DNA from: a virus
DNA: 64,000 nucleotides
Direction: 5' to 3' (one strand)
IMG/VR virus record: IMGVR_UViG_3300007734_000991
Span: 1 to 64,000 of that record
This document shows, piece by piece, positions 33,086 through 42,506 of this stretch. The notes beneath the pieces were generated by a model. The model did not search any database. It had not been told where the DNA came from and saw nothing but the letters and a program-made list of their open reading frames with translations. A program made the position numbers and the translations under genes. Position 1 is the first letter of the stretch, and every line of letters starts with the position of its first letter.

Positions 33086-36000
33086 ATGAACAGCACAAAG
33101 GAGAAGAGCTACTTGAAGCTTGAGTCCGTGCGACCTCCTACTCGGTTTGTGGGGTTTCACGCGCACTCAGGCTTCTCGTAAAGTTACGACATTTGACGGT
33201 TTGGGTTACCCTGCAGATCACATTGCCTTTGTCACCTCTGAGTCACAAGGCATGGATGCCTGGGCACTGACAGATCACGGCAATGGCAACGGACTTGCAC
33301 ACGCACATTCTGCTGCCAAGAAGATTCAGAAGAAAGGTGTGAAGTATCGACAGCTCTACGGCGTGGAGTTCTACTTCGTTCCTTCACTTTCGCAGTGGCG
33401 TATCGATTACGAGGCCCACAAGCAATCAGTCAAGGACGCGAAGTCTGCAGCTGAGGCTGAGAAGAAAGCAAAGATTCGAACTGACATCGACGCTGACGAG
33501 GCAGCAGAGGAAGAGGAGGCCGGTGGCCACGTCGTGGAGGATGAGGCAGAGACGAAGGCCGACGACTACAAGGAGAAGCCTGACTGGCAGCGTCGTTACC
33601 ACCTCGTGGCAGTGGCGCAGTCAGCTGAGGGGCTCGCGAACATCAACCGTCTCGTCAAGGCATCATTTAAAGACGGATTCTACCGTTATCCACGCATCGA
33701 CTTCGACCTCCTCAGAAAGTGGGGCAAAGGGATCGTGTGGTCGAGCGCCTGCCTCGGCGGAACAATGGCGGGTACAATTCTACGAGGCGTAGCACATAAT
33801 AGAACTTCTGAGCAAATTATTGCTGATCTTGAAGTTCTCACAGGTCAGTTCGTCGAAGCAGTCGGCCAAGAGAACTTCTTCCTCGAACTGCAATTCAATA
33901 AGCTCGAGAAACAACACACCGTAAACAAGTACCTCATCGACCTGTCTCGAAAGACCGGTGTGAAGCTGCTGGCCACATGCGACTCTCACTATCCAGATCC
34001 CTCAAAGTGGCAGGCCCGTGAGCTCTACAAGAAGCTGGGCTGGATGGGCACGAAGCTAGACGAGCAAGCACTACCGAAGTTCGAGGACCTGAAGTGCGAG
34101 CTGTATCCCAAGAACGCTACCCAGATGTGGGACGAGTTCAAGAAGTCCTACGAACAGTACGACTTCTACAAGGGTTCCGAGGAGGAAGTTCGTGACGCGA
34201 TCGAGCGGACTCACGACGTCGCTTGGCAGCATTGCGAGGACACTTGGGTCGATGTGAAACCAAAGCTGCCCAAGGTCGACACACCAGAAAAAACAGCATT
34301 CCAGCAGCTCACTGAGCTTGTTAAAGAAGGTCTTACCCGCGAAGGTCTTGCTGATAAGCCTGAGTATGTCGATCGAGCTAAATATGAGCTCGGAGACATC
34401 AAATATCTGAATTGTGCTTCTTACTTCATTACGATGTATAAAGTGTTCAATCTTGCGAAGGAGAAGACGCTCTTTGGAAGCGGCCGCGGGAGTGGTGCGG
34501 GATCGCTCGTCAACTTCCTGTTAGGCATCACGCAGATCGATCCGATACCATACGGTTTGCTTTGGAGCAGATTTTTAGGACGACACCGAGTGAGCTTTCC
34601 GGATATCGATACAGACGCAGGTGACAGGGATGTCCTTATCGATGCGGCACGAACTCTGTTCGGCGATGACGCCGTGATCCCGGTGTCCAACTTCAACACC
34701 CTGAAGCTTAAGTCCCTCGTCAAGGACATCGCCAAGATCTACGGCGTGCCCTTCGAGGAGGTGAACGAGATGACCGGCCCTCTCCAGGACGAGGTGATGC
34801 CGCTGGCTCGAGACGAGGACCAGGAGAAGTCGGTCTTCGTGCTGAAGCATGAGGACTGCATGAAGTACTCGCCGAAGTACACGGCCTTCATGGAGAAGTA
34901 TCCTGACGTTGCTGCACACGTCGAGACACTGTTCATGCAGAACAGGTCCATCGGAAGGCATGCAGGAGGCGTACTCTTAGCAGATCCTGAAGATCTTGCT
35001 GCAAACATGCCTATCATTGGCGTCAGAGGCGAGCTGCAGACACCGTGGACAGAGGGTATGAACTTCCGCAATCTGGAGGATAACGGCTTCTTGAAGTTTG
35101 ACTTCCTAGGTCTCACGCTTCTCAAAGATGTCGAGAACTGCATTAGACGCATTCTCATCAAGAATGGCAATCTTGATCCTACCTTCCTGGACATTAGAGG
35201 CTTCTTCGACAAGCATCTAAACTGTCGATACGTGAAGCAGGACGATCCTGCTGTGTGGAAGCATGTCTACCAGGACGGCTCGTTTGTGTCAGTCTTCCAG
35301 ATGACTGCAGAGGGTGCTCGGAAGTTCTGCAAGGCAGTTAAACCGACGAAGATCGAAGACCTCACAGCTATTACAGCGATCTACCGCCCTGGGCCTCTCA
35401 AAGCAAACGTGCACAACCTCTTTGTCGAAGCTAGAAAGCTTGACAAGATCAATTACCCACACCCAATCATCGAGCAAGTCCTTGGACCTACGAAAAATTT
35501 CGTTGTGTATCAGGAACAATTTATGTTGTTAGCAGAAAAACTAGGTGGCTTTACACCTGGTGAAGCTGATCAGCTGCGCAAGACGCTAGTTAAGAAGTCG
35601 CTTGACACGCTGGACAAAAAGTCATCAGAGAAGGAGCTTGCTAAGCAGAAGTTTATTGAGGGTGCTCAGCGACTTCACGGAGTTCCTCCAGAAGTGACCG
35701 AGCCTCTTTGGCAAACAATTGACAACATGAGCGTCTATTGTTTCAATAAATCCCACAGTTTAGCATATGCTATCGATTCCTACTATGCAGCATGGCTTCA
35801 TACACACTACGAGAAAGAGTGGCTGGCAACTGCACTTCAATCAGCTTCCAGCAACCCAAAAGAACTTGCGAAGACGATCTCCGAGATCAAGGCGTTAGGC
35901 TTCAAGTTCTCGAAGCACGACATCAACTACTCGGACAAGGAGTGGCAGTTCTCTGAGGAGGCCGATGCTTTCGTGCCGCCTCTCGGTTCAGTGAAGGGAA

Positions 36001-36719
36001 TTGGATCTGCAGCAGTTGAAGAGATCATGGCGAACAGGCCCTACAAGGATCTAGCTACTATGCTCTATGACGACGCAGGTGAGTGGCGACACAGCAAGGT
36101 GAACAAGACAGCTCTGTCAGCTCTTTGCAAGATTGATGCGCTTTCTTCTTTGGAAGATTTTAATCTAGGTAGAGTTAATAATCATAAGCAACTTCTAATG
36201 GCTTTGACAGATGACAAGAATTACGAGATGCTTCGACGTGGTCTCTACGGCCTGACTGCATCGCAGCTGAAGAAGAAAGCTAAGGCCGGCGAAAAGATCG
36301 AAGCTTTCTTGGATCTAATGCTTACATCGCTAACAAATGTCGAAGATTGGTCTCGAGAAGAAAAGATTGAGATGTGTCAAGATTTAACACAATCTGTGGA
36401 CACTGACCTGCTGTTTCCTCCCGCAGTCATGGAAAAGATTGCAGAAAAAAATGTTCCAAAACTTCATGATGTACCAGCAGGGGCTGAGGGAATAGGATGG
36501 TTCTGCGTTGCTGAAATTCAAATGAAGAAAACTAAGAATGGTAAAGTTTTCTATCGAATTAAAGCAACAGACGATGAACATCGAACAGCTTGGGTTAGAG
36601 CATGGGGAACTCCAAAGGAAGAAATTCGTCCATACACACTTTGGGTTGCTCAAGTTCAAAATGATCCAAACTGGGGATTCTCAACGTCTGTGTATAAGAT
36701 GCGTGAACTAGTTGGGTGA
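33086..36719 (+). CDS. dnaE: DNA polymerase III alpha subunit (family C), reading frame disrupted near the start
   Basis: Replicative polymerase. The main frame (about 33189-36719) carries family C features: PHP remainder WALTDHGNGNG, GRGSGAGSLVNFLLGITQID, FPDIDTD with two catalytic Asp, LKFDFLGLTLL with the third, and KSHSLAYAIDSYYAAW. A long acidic Lys/Glu insert lies in the PHP domain. The natural N-terminus is in another frame: ATG 33086 reads to PTRFVGFHAHSGFS, the first PHP metal motif, and then meets TAA at 33179. The homologous TFDGLGYP resumes at 33189, 10 nt later. The gene is therefore recoded, broken or mis-sequenced. The only in-frame starts otherwise are a TTG at 33120 with an unrelated N-terminus. 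Confidence 0.85.
33179..33188 (+). other. 10-nt interruption in dnaE (stop codon, frame change)
   Basis: TAAAGTTACG separates ...HSGFS from TFDGLG. It begins with a stop codon right after the UCG Ser codon. Its last triplet is ACG, which shares two of three bases with the UCG codon before the stop. Removing exactly these 10 nt restores the frame and the expected PHP sequence. Seen directly in sequence; the mechanism is unknown. Confidence 0.7.
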
Positions 36720-36726
36720 GACTACA

Positions 36727-37638
36727 ATGAAGACACAACTTCCTATCAGGTATATAATCGTCGAAGGACCGGACCTTGCAGGTAAATCTACGTTTATTCA
36801 GCAACTGCATAAGGTGACAGGTTTTAAATACAATATTCAGGATAGATCATGTCTTTCTATGTTGTGCTACGCGAGACAGTATAGTCGGGATATTGATCTA
36901 CAGCGTCAATTCTTGCATGAAGAGTTGTCTGATCTTAATAACTTTTTTATTGTGCTCCTACCATCAGAAGAAGTTTTGCTAGATCGACTTGCGTATAGAG
37001 GCGATGAGTTTCAGAATTCATCATCCGTTGTGACTCTTAGAAATCTATTTGTTGAAGAGACTGAAAGTGTTGAGCACAAACCGAATGTTCTCGTGATTAG
37101 AAATATTGCTTCAGCAGAACAGCTAGCTGAGTATGTCAGTCAGCGTTTGCGCTCATATGAAAGTCCTACAATTGAAAAAGCTGGTGCGATGACTTCACGC
37201 TGGATTACAAGTGATCAACATCCTGAAATGCAACTAAAGCTTAAGCTGCACATCAATCCAGCACATGATGATGCTGAAATACTCAAACATCCGCATGAAG
37301 GTGAATATTATTCTGGAATATTGGAAAGATGTTGCTCAATTATTCAAGATGAATTGGATGGAAAGAATCCGTACAACAAACCACAAGATCTCACGTCAAG
37401 ACGGTTCTTCTATTCAAGTGATTCTTGCATCTCATCTATTCACTTTTTGCCAAGAGACGGCAGTTTAAAAGTTCTTTGCACGCTCCGCAGTACTGACGTT
37501 AACAAGAATGGATCGATTGACACGAGATTTTTAGCTCACTTGTCAGCTTTCGTTGCTAGGAAATTTAAATGGCCAACATCTAACATTGCGCTTTTCATCA
37601 ACTTTAATAGTGCACATGTAAGAAAAGATTTAGAGTGA
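36727..37638 (+). CDS. P-loop nucleotide kinase fused to a ThyA-fold domain
   Basis: 303 residues. The N-terminal ~140 residues are a thymidylate-kinase-like P-loop domain (IIVEGPDLAGKSTF, Walker A 14-21). The C-terminal ~150 residues align with thymidylate synthase/hydroxymethylase: SRR at 224-226, a Cys at 234, DG at 244-245, and LRSTDV at 253-258, with Cys-to-Arg spacing of exactly 20 as in E. coli ThyA (Cys146-Arg166). The position of ThyA Asn177 is Asp265. Asp is what T4 dCMP hydroxymethylase uses to read cytosine. The loop between SRR and Cys is shortened. This fits a protein that makes and phosphorylates a modified pyrimidine nucleotide; that is inferred. ATG 36727 has GGTGAG upstream. 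Confidence 0.7.
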   Translation: MKTQLPIRYIIVEGPDLAGKSTFIQQLHKVTGFKYNIQDRSCLSMLCYARQYSRDIDLQRQFLHEELSDLNNFFIVLLPSEEVLLDRLAYRGDEFQNSSSVVTLRNLFVEETESVEHKPNVLVIRNIASAEQLAEYVSQRLRSYESPTIEKAGAMTSRWITSDQHPEMQLKLKLHINPAHDDAEILKHPHEGEYYSGILERCCSIIQDELDGKNPYNKPQDLTSRRFFYSSDSCISSIHFLPRDGSLKVLCTLRSTDVNKNGSIDTRFLAHLSAFVARKFKWPTSNIALFINFNSAHVRKDLE

Positions 37639-37654
37639 CATTATAATTGCTGAC

Positions 37655-38650
37655 ATGATTAAGATACTGATAACTGGCGCTGCAGGTTTGCTGGGAAATA
37701 ATCTATCACGACATTTTATTAGCAAGGGATTCAGGGTTGTCGGAGTAGATGACTTTAGCGGTGGATTTAAAGATTTAGTGCATGAAAATGTGCATCTGTA
37801 TGAATGTAATCTGACGGACGATAAAAAAGTTTCTCAGATCTTTATGACAGAAAAACCCGACTATGTGTTTCACTTTGCAGCATATGCAGCTGTTGGTTTG
37901 AGTCCATTTATACGCAGGCACAACTATATGAATAATGTTGTTGCTTCTGCAAATGTTATTAATGCGTGTGTCAATTATGGAGTTCAAAAGCTAATATTTG
38001 CAAGCTCAATGGGCGTATACGGCACGCAAGATCCACCGTTTGTTGAGTCCCAGCGACCTATGCCAGAAGATCCGTATGGCATTGCAAAATTTACAATAGA
38101 GCAGGACATACATGCTGCAGGTCGCCTTTTTGGCCTGAGATACAGCATCGTAAGGCCCCACAATGTCTTTGGTGTCTACCAGAATATTTGGGACAAATAT
38201 AGGAATGTAATAGGCATCTGGATTAGGCAGAGTTTATCTGGACAACCCCTGACAATCTATGGTGAAGGCAAGCAGATGCGCTCTTTCTCCGACATTGAAT
38301 TTTACATGGAGCCTTTTGAGAAACTATTGGAGCTAGGTGATGGTGAGATTTACAATATTGGTGCTGATAGCTACGTCTCTATTTCCGAAGCTGCAAGTAG
38401 ATTTCAGTCTGTTGCAAAGCATAATGGTCTTGACACTTCGGTTATTCACCTCGAACCTCGAGATGAAGTAATTTTTGCTTATTGCGATCATTCAAAAGCC
38501 AAGAGTCAGCTAGGTTTTAAAGACGGCACACATTTTGAAAATCTAGTTAACAAAATGATTATATGGGCGAAAAGTCAACCACAAAGACCTGTTAAGTTAA
38601 TGGATTATGAAATAGAAAAGGGAATGTACTCTTATTGGAAGAAGAGTTAA
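37655..38650 (+). CDS. NAD-dependent epimerase/dehydratase (UDP-hexose epimerase-like)
   Basis: 331-residue SDR: LITGAAGLLGNNL at the start, HFAAYAAVG, FASSMGVYG (active-site Ser/Met-Gly-Val region) and the catalytic DPYGIAKF (Tyr-xxx-Lys). IVRPHNVFG and the substrate-binding end regions match UDP-glucose/GlcNAc 4-epimerase types. A TATAAT lies eight bases before ATG 37655. The three SDRs together suggest synthesis of a dedicated nucleotide sugar. Confidence 0.85.
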   Translation: MIKILITGAAGLLGNNLSRHFISKGFRVVGVDDFSGGFKDLVHENVHLYECNLTDDKKVSQIFMTEKPDYVFHFAAYAAVGLSPFIRRHNYMNNVVASANVINACVNYGVQKLIFASSMGVYGTQDPPFVESQRPMPEDPYGIAKFTIEQDIHAAGRLFGLRYSIVRPHNVFGVYQNIWDKYRNVIGIWIRQSLSGQPLTIYGEGKQMRSFSDIEFYMEPFEKLLELGDGEIYNIGADSYVSISEAASRFQSVAKHNGLDTSVIHLEPRDEVIFAYCDHSKAKSQLGFKDGTHFENLVNKMIIWAKSQPQRPVKLMDYEIEKGMYSYWKKS

Positions 38651-38676
38651 TATGACTGCGTACAAGGAGAGCAGAA

Positions 38677-39630
38677 ATGATTAAGGCGCTTATTACTGGG
38701 GGAGCTGGTTTTATTGGAAGCAATTTATGTAATACACTACATAAAATGGGATGGGATATTGACATTGTTGACAATATGTCTAATGGTCATGTTGAATTTT
38801 TGCATGTTGATCTTCGATCAGAAAAACTTTGGGTTGAAGATTTTGCTGCTTATGAAGTTCTTGAAAAGATTGGTAGCAAAGAATATGATTACGTCTTTCA
38901 TTTGGCTGCAAATCCAAGAGTAACTTACTCTATTGAAAATCCTGTTGAAACACATGAAACTAACGTTTTGAAAACGTTAATGCTGCTAGACGCATGTAAA
39001 GGCAATATTAAGCGCTTAGTTTTTGCTGCATCTTCATCTACTTATGGAAATGCCGATGTACTCCCAACGACCGAGGATTTGCCAGACAGCCCAAAATCAC
39101 CGTATGCTTTGCAGAAAGCAATCGTTGAAAAATACTTAAAACTTTATAGCGAGCTCTACGGTTTAGATTCTGCCTGTCTTAGGTTCTTTAATGTTTTTGG
39201 ACCGAACCAGCTTGGTGATTCCCCCTACTCTACGGCAATTTGTGCATGGTTGACAGCAATTAAAAGAGATAAATCAATGAGATCAGACGGCGATGGATCT
39301 CAATCACGCGACATGTGTTACGTTGATAATGTTGTTGATTGCTTGATTAAAGCTGCAATTGCTGAGAAAAATTTAAACGCTGAAGTTTTAAACGTTGGTG
39401 TTGGTGAAAGCGTTTCTAACGCCGAGATTCTTAAATATCTTAAAAAGAAGTATCCACAAGCAGTCTCACATGACGCTCCGTGGAGACCAGGCGATGTCAT
39501 GCATACTAAGTCTGATATCTCAAAGGCAAAGAGGCTTATCGGATATGAACCAAAAGTTGATGTCTGGCAGGGCTTAGACAAAACTATCGTATGGTTTGAG
39601 GAAAACTGGTCCTGGCTTAAGAATATGTGA
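38677..39630 (+). CDS. NAD-dependent epimerase/dehydratase
   Basis: 317-residue SDR: LITGGAGFIGSNL, HLAANPRVTYS, AASSSTYG and SPYALQKAIVE with the Tyr-xxx-Lys pair, then CLRFFNVFGPNQ. The set is characteristic of UDP-glucose 4-epimerase-like enzymes. It follows the previous SDR with 26 nt between them and a GGAGAGCAGAA ribosome site, so they are co-transcribed. Substrate not determinable from sequence alone. Confidence 0.86.
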   Translation: MIKALITGGAGFIGSNLCNTLHKMGWDIDIVDNMSNGHVEFLHVDLRSEKLWVEDFAAYEVLEKIGSKEYDYVFHLAANPRVTYSIENPVETHETNVLKTLMLLDACKGNIKRLVFAASSSTYGNADVLPTTEDLPDSPKSPYALQKAIVEKYLKLYSELYGLDSACLRFFNVFGPNQLGDSPYSTAICAWLTAIKRDKSMRSDGDGSQSRDMCYVDNVVDCLIKAAIAEKNLNAEVLNVGVGESVSNAEILKYLKKKYPQAVSHDAPWRPGDVMHTKSDISKAKRLIGYEPKVDVWQGLDKTIVWFEENWSWLKNM

Positions 39631-39639
39631 GGATTGATC

Positions 39640-40209
39640 ATGACTATTGTACCTGAGTTTATTGTTTACACCGGCCCGATGTTTTCTTCAAAAACATCAA
39701 GTCTTCTATCTTCACTTGAAAGATACAAATATCAGCACAAGAGAATTGTGCTCTATAAGCCTGAAATTGACGACAGATATAGCATTTCCGAAGTTGTCAC
39801 ACATGGCGGTCTTAAGATGCCTGCGTTTTGTGTTAAGACGGGCGCTGATATAATTGAGCACTTAGCAACTCTTAATGAAAATCCACACGTAATCGCAGTA
39901 GATGAGGCATTCATGATTGCGGGTGTTGCAGATACACTTATTTGGCTGTATAGAAATGGTTACACTGTTGTTGTATCATCTTTGGACTTGTCAGCTGCAG
40001 GCACTGTTTTTCATGAGATTGAAAAGATGATGATCTGGGCGACTAGAGTTGAAAAATGCACCGCTGTTTGTACTGTCTGCGGTAGAGATGCTCATTACAC
40101 TCATAAAAAGCAGACTGGGGGAGAAGAGATTGAAGTTGGTGGATCGGAACTTTACGAGCCAAGATGTTTCTTACACCATCTGCATATTGATAAGAGGCTA
40201 ACGGACTGA
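39640..40209 (+). CDS. tdk: Thymidine kinase
   Basis: Phosphorylates thymidine or deoxyuridine. Type II Tdk pattern in 189 residues: VYTGPMFSSKTSSLL (P-loop), AVDEAFMI (Walker B-like), a zinc-binding CTVCGRDAHYTHK, and the substrate lasso VGGSELYEPRC followed by HHLH. ATG 39640 is preceded by GAGGATTGATC; TTG 39634 is less likely. It is one base before the dCMP deaminase gene, forming a pyrimidine salvage pair. Confidence 0.93.
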   Translation: MTIVPEFIVYTGPMFSSKTSSLLSSLERYKYQHKRIVLYKPEIDDRYSISEVVTHGGLKMPAFCVKTGADIIEHLATLNENPHVIAVDEAFMIAGVADTLIWLYRNGYTVVVSSLDLSAAGTVFHEIEKMMIWATRVEKCTAVCTVCGRDAHYTHKKQTGGEEIEVGGSELYEPRCFLHHLHIDKRLTD

Positions 40210-40210
40210 C

Positions 40211-40636
40211 ATGGACAGACCCGCATGGCCTGAAACGTGGATGAAGATTGCTTGGAATATCTCAGACAGATCTTATGATCCTCGACTAAAAGTTGGCGCT
40301 ATAATTGTTTCAGACGATAATACTCGATTGCTTTCACTAGGCTATAACGGAAATTATCGAGGCGGTCCAAATGAGCCTGAGAGTGATGTGCCCGGACAAA
40401 GCGGAATGATTCACGCAGAAGTAAATGCATTAATTAAATGTGATTATAATTTCAATAGAAAAAAGATCATGTACCTAACACATTCGCCGTGTGTATCATG
40501 CGCCAAGCTTATTGTAAATGCCGACATTGCCAGTGTAATTTATGACGTGGAGTACAGGGATCTTTTGGGCTTGCAGATACTTACAAATTCAGGCATTCAT
40601 GTAAATAGACTGGGTGACTTGATAATTAGATCTTGA
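40211..40636 (+). CDS. dCMP deaminase
   Basis: Deaminates dCMP to dUMP, the ThyX substrate. The zinc site is complete: HAE with His68 and Glu70, and PCVSC with Cys94 and Cys97. The Gly-rich substrate loop LGYNGNYRGGPNEPE is typical of ComEB/dCMP deaminases. Length 141 aa is normal. If the fusion at 36727 does act on dCMP, this enzyme competes for the same substrate. Confidence 0.9.
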   Translation: MDRPAWPETWMKIAWNISDRSYDPRLKVGAIIVSDDNTRLLSLGYNGNYRGGPNEPESDVPGQSGMIHAEVNALIKCDYNFNRKKIMYLTHSPCVSCAKLIVNADIASVIYDVEYRDLLGLQILTNSGIHVNRLGDLIIRS

Positions 40637-40647
40637 GAATCTGTGCA

Positions 40648-40941
40648 ATGAAGAAAAAAGATAATGACTTTATCAGACTCATGCGTGAAGAGTGGAATGC
40701 AAAAATGTCCGCGCTTCAAGAAGAAGTTGAGCTTATGTTTAATACCAAGGTCGATAATGATAAAAAGACTGTCATTAGCCCCGGCTTAAAGATAAGAAGC
40801 AAAGATGAGCAAATTCTTTATAAAGTAGCCGCCGTGAGCATTAGAGGAGTCGATTTAAGACCACCAGATGCACCTGAAGATGGCTCTAAAGACTTCTTTG
40901 TTGACAAGGACACCCTGGAGAAAAACTATGAGCTCGATTAA
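40648..40941 (+). CDS. Small orphan protein preceding SOD
   Basis: 97 residues, unrecognised. A helical N-terminus (LMREEWNAKMSALQEEVELMF) is followed by a beta-rich region with ISPGLKIRSKDEQILYKVAAV, which could be a small beta barrel. Its end overlaps the superoxide dismutase start by 14 nt. ATG 40648 was chosen; TTG 40633 is an in-frame alternative that overlaps the deaminase stop. Confidence 0.55.
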   Translation: MKKKDNDFIRLMREEWNAKMSALQEEVELMFNTKVDNDKKTVISPGLKIRSKDEQILYKVAAVSIRGVDLRPPDAPEDGSKDFFVDKDTLEKNYELD

Positions 40942-41659
40942 GAAAAGCGATGAAATTCTTGGCATTGATGTCAATAGCATTATAAAAAATACTTTTAAAG
41001 AACAGTCAAAGACTTCTTCTGGCGGTCTAAAACAGGCGCTTGATGAAGCTTTTGTGCATGAGCCAAAACAGTTTAAGCAAGTTACTGAATTCTTGTCTGA
41101 GAAGGCAAAATCTGCACATATTGAACTCTATAAGGGCTACATTGAGTCTTTTAATAAGGTGTCAGCAAAACTAGATTCAGTCAATAGATCTGAAGCAAAT
41201 TCTAGACACGCCGATTACAGATCATTAAAACTTGACGAAGCGTATAACTTGAATGGTACATGGCTACACGAACTTCACTTTGCTAATGGTTTTGATCCAC
41301 ATTCAGAAATAGTAATGGATTCAATGTCTTATCTTCGACTGCAGAGAGACTTTGGAACTTTTGAAGATTGGCAGAGAGATTTCATTGCCGCCGGCATGAG
41401 CGCAGGTAATGGCTGGGTTGTTACAGGTTTTAATATGTTCTTAAAGAAGTATGTTAATACAATTGTTAGCCATCACAGTGGCGATATTCAAATGGGTCTC
41501 TATCCAGTAATTGTGGTTGACATGTGGGAACATGCTTATTTTAGAGACTATCTTACAGACAAGAAGTCTTATTTGATTGCACAGATGAAAGAGCTGAATT
41601 GGACAGTCATTGAGGAGCGCTTCAAGAAGGCTGAAGCCATAGCTCAGGTGTTAAAATGA
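40928..41659 (+). CDS. Fe/Mn superoxide dismutase-like protein
   Basis: 243 residues, longer at the N-terminus than SodA/SodB. The C-terminal SOD domain is clear: NLNGTWLHELHFANGF with His114 in place of SOD His73, FGTFEDWQRDFIAAG, NGWVVTGFN, and VVDMWEHAYFRDYL with Asp198 and His202. The first ligand, expected in helix one, probably is His64 (SAHIELYKGYIESFN), but it lies one residue off the usual spacing. The Trp/Tyr of the active site are partly changed. It may be an active SOD or a structural relative. ATG 40928 lies downstream of CCTGGAGAAAAAC. The stop overlaps the next start (ATGA). Confidence 0.75.
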   Translation: MSSIKKSDEILGIDVNSIIKNTFKEQSKTSSGGLKQALDEAFVHEPKQFKQVTEFLSEKAKSAHIELYKGYIESFNKVSAKLDSVNRSEANSRHADYRSLKLDEAYNLNGTWLHELHFANGFDPHSEIVMDSMSYLRLQRDFGTFEDWQRDFIAAGMSAGNGWVVTGFNMFLKKYVNTIVSHHSGDIQMGLYPVIVVDMWEHAYFRDYLTDKKSYLIAQMKELNWTVIEERFKKAEAIAQVLK

Positions 41660-42189
41660 AAAATTCTATGTTTAGACATCTTGTAGCTTCGCTCTTATCA
41701 GAAGCAGACAAAAACGACAAGAAAGTAGAGATAGAGGATTCTCTCGATGCTCAAGTCGATAAATTCTTAATTTCATATGAGAAAGACTCAAAAGCTGTCA
41801 AGAAAGAATCATTTGACTTTAGGCAGTCAATGAGAGATATGCTTATTGAAGCAGAAGAAGGCGAAGAAGAAAAATCAGACGATGATAACAAAGATGAACC
41901 AGCAGAGAAATTACCTGCTGAAGATCTTGACATGGAGGCTTTCGTCAATAACGTAATGCGGCTTGTTGAGAACTATGATAGCTTGCTTGAGGTGAGAGAT
42001 ACAATTCTTAAAAGAGCGCTAAATTTTATAGCTAAAAATTACAAAAAAGATGCACAGACTTCTTTTGAAGATACAATGCTCGAACTGTATGGTGTAAAAA
42101 TTGGTAGTTCCAAGCAAGATGTTGATGATGAATATTTCCCATCACCAAAAGCAGGTGCTGCCGGCCCGAGCGCTGGGGGTGGTGGTTGA
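41656..42189 (+). CDS. Leader-bearing acidic orphan, candidate virion protein
   Basis: 177 residues. The N-terminus MFRHLVASLLSEADK carries an LSE|A site. A long acidic linker (residues ~70-95) precedes a helical domain (FVNNVMRLVENYDSLLEVRD and ALNFIAKNYKKDAQTSFEDT), of a kind I associate with marine T4-like phage virion orphans; that memory cannot be checked here. The C-terminus is Gly/Ala-rich. Overlaps SOD upstream (ATGA) and the RHH gene downstream (TTGA). Confidence 0.6.
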   Translation: MKNSMFRHLVASLLSEADKNDKKVEIEDSLDAQVDKFLISYEKDSKAVKKESFDFRQSMRDMLIEAEEGEEEKSDDDNKDEPAEKLPAEDLDMEAFVNNVMRLVENYDSLLEVRDTILKRALNFIAKNYKKDAQTSFEDTMLELYGVKIGSSKQDVDDEYFPSPKAGAAGPSAGGGG

Positions 42190-42506
42190 GACACGATATT
42201 TTTCAGGACAGAAAAAGTATTCACATAAAGCTGTCCAAAGAATCACATGCTGCTTTGCGTGAAAAACTTTTTAAGTTTGGCCTGACTATGCAAGATGTGT
42301 TTGAAGAATTAGCTGTTTTAGTTTTGTCAGATAATTCTCGTGCCGATAGACTGATACAAAGCATCATAAGGAAGAAAATAAAAGAACAGTTAGATGGTCC
42401 AAAGAAAAATGTGAGTCATCGACGATCTATGAATGAATTTGATGCAGAAACACTGTATAATTTAATTGAAGAAGGACAAGAATTTGATGACGACAGACAA
42501 GCATGA
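42186..42506 (+). CDS. Ribbon-helix-helix-like DNA-binding protein
   Basis: 106 residues, starting at TTG 42186 overlapping the previous stop. KSIHIKLSKESHAALREKLFKFGLTMQDVFEELAVLVL fits the RHH strand-helix-helix layout (first 19 residues of that region are the strand and helix A). A basic segment (RKKIKEQLDGPKKNVSHRR) and an acidic end follow. Possibly a regulator of this gene cluster. Confidence 0.5.
   Translation: MRHDIFQDRKSIHIKLSKESHAALREKLFKFGLTMQDVFEELAVLVLSDNSRADRLIQSIIRKKIKEQLDGPKKNVSHRRSMNEFDAETLYNLIEEGQEFDDDRQA

Noticed and set aside
33120-33188. TTG 33120 as the true DnaE start
   Set aside because: The resulting N-terminus (SPCDLLLGLWGFTRTQASRK) is unrelated to any PHP domain, whereas ATG 33086 in the other frame encodes the expected metal motif.
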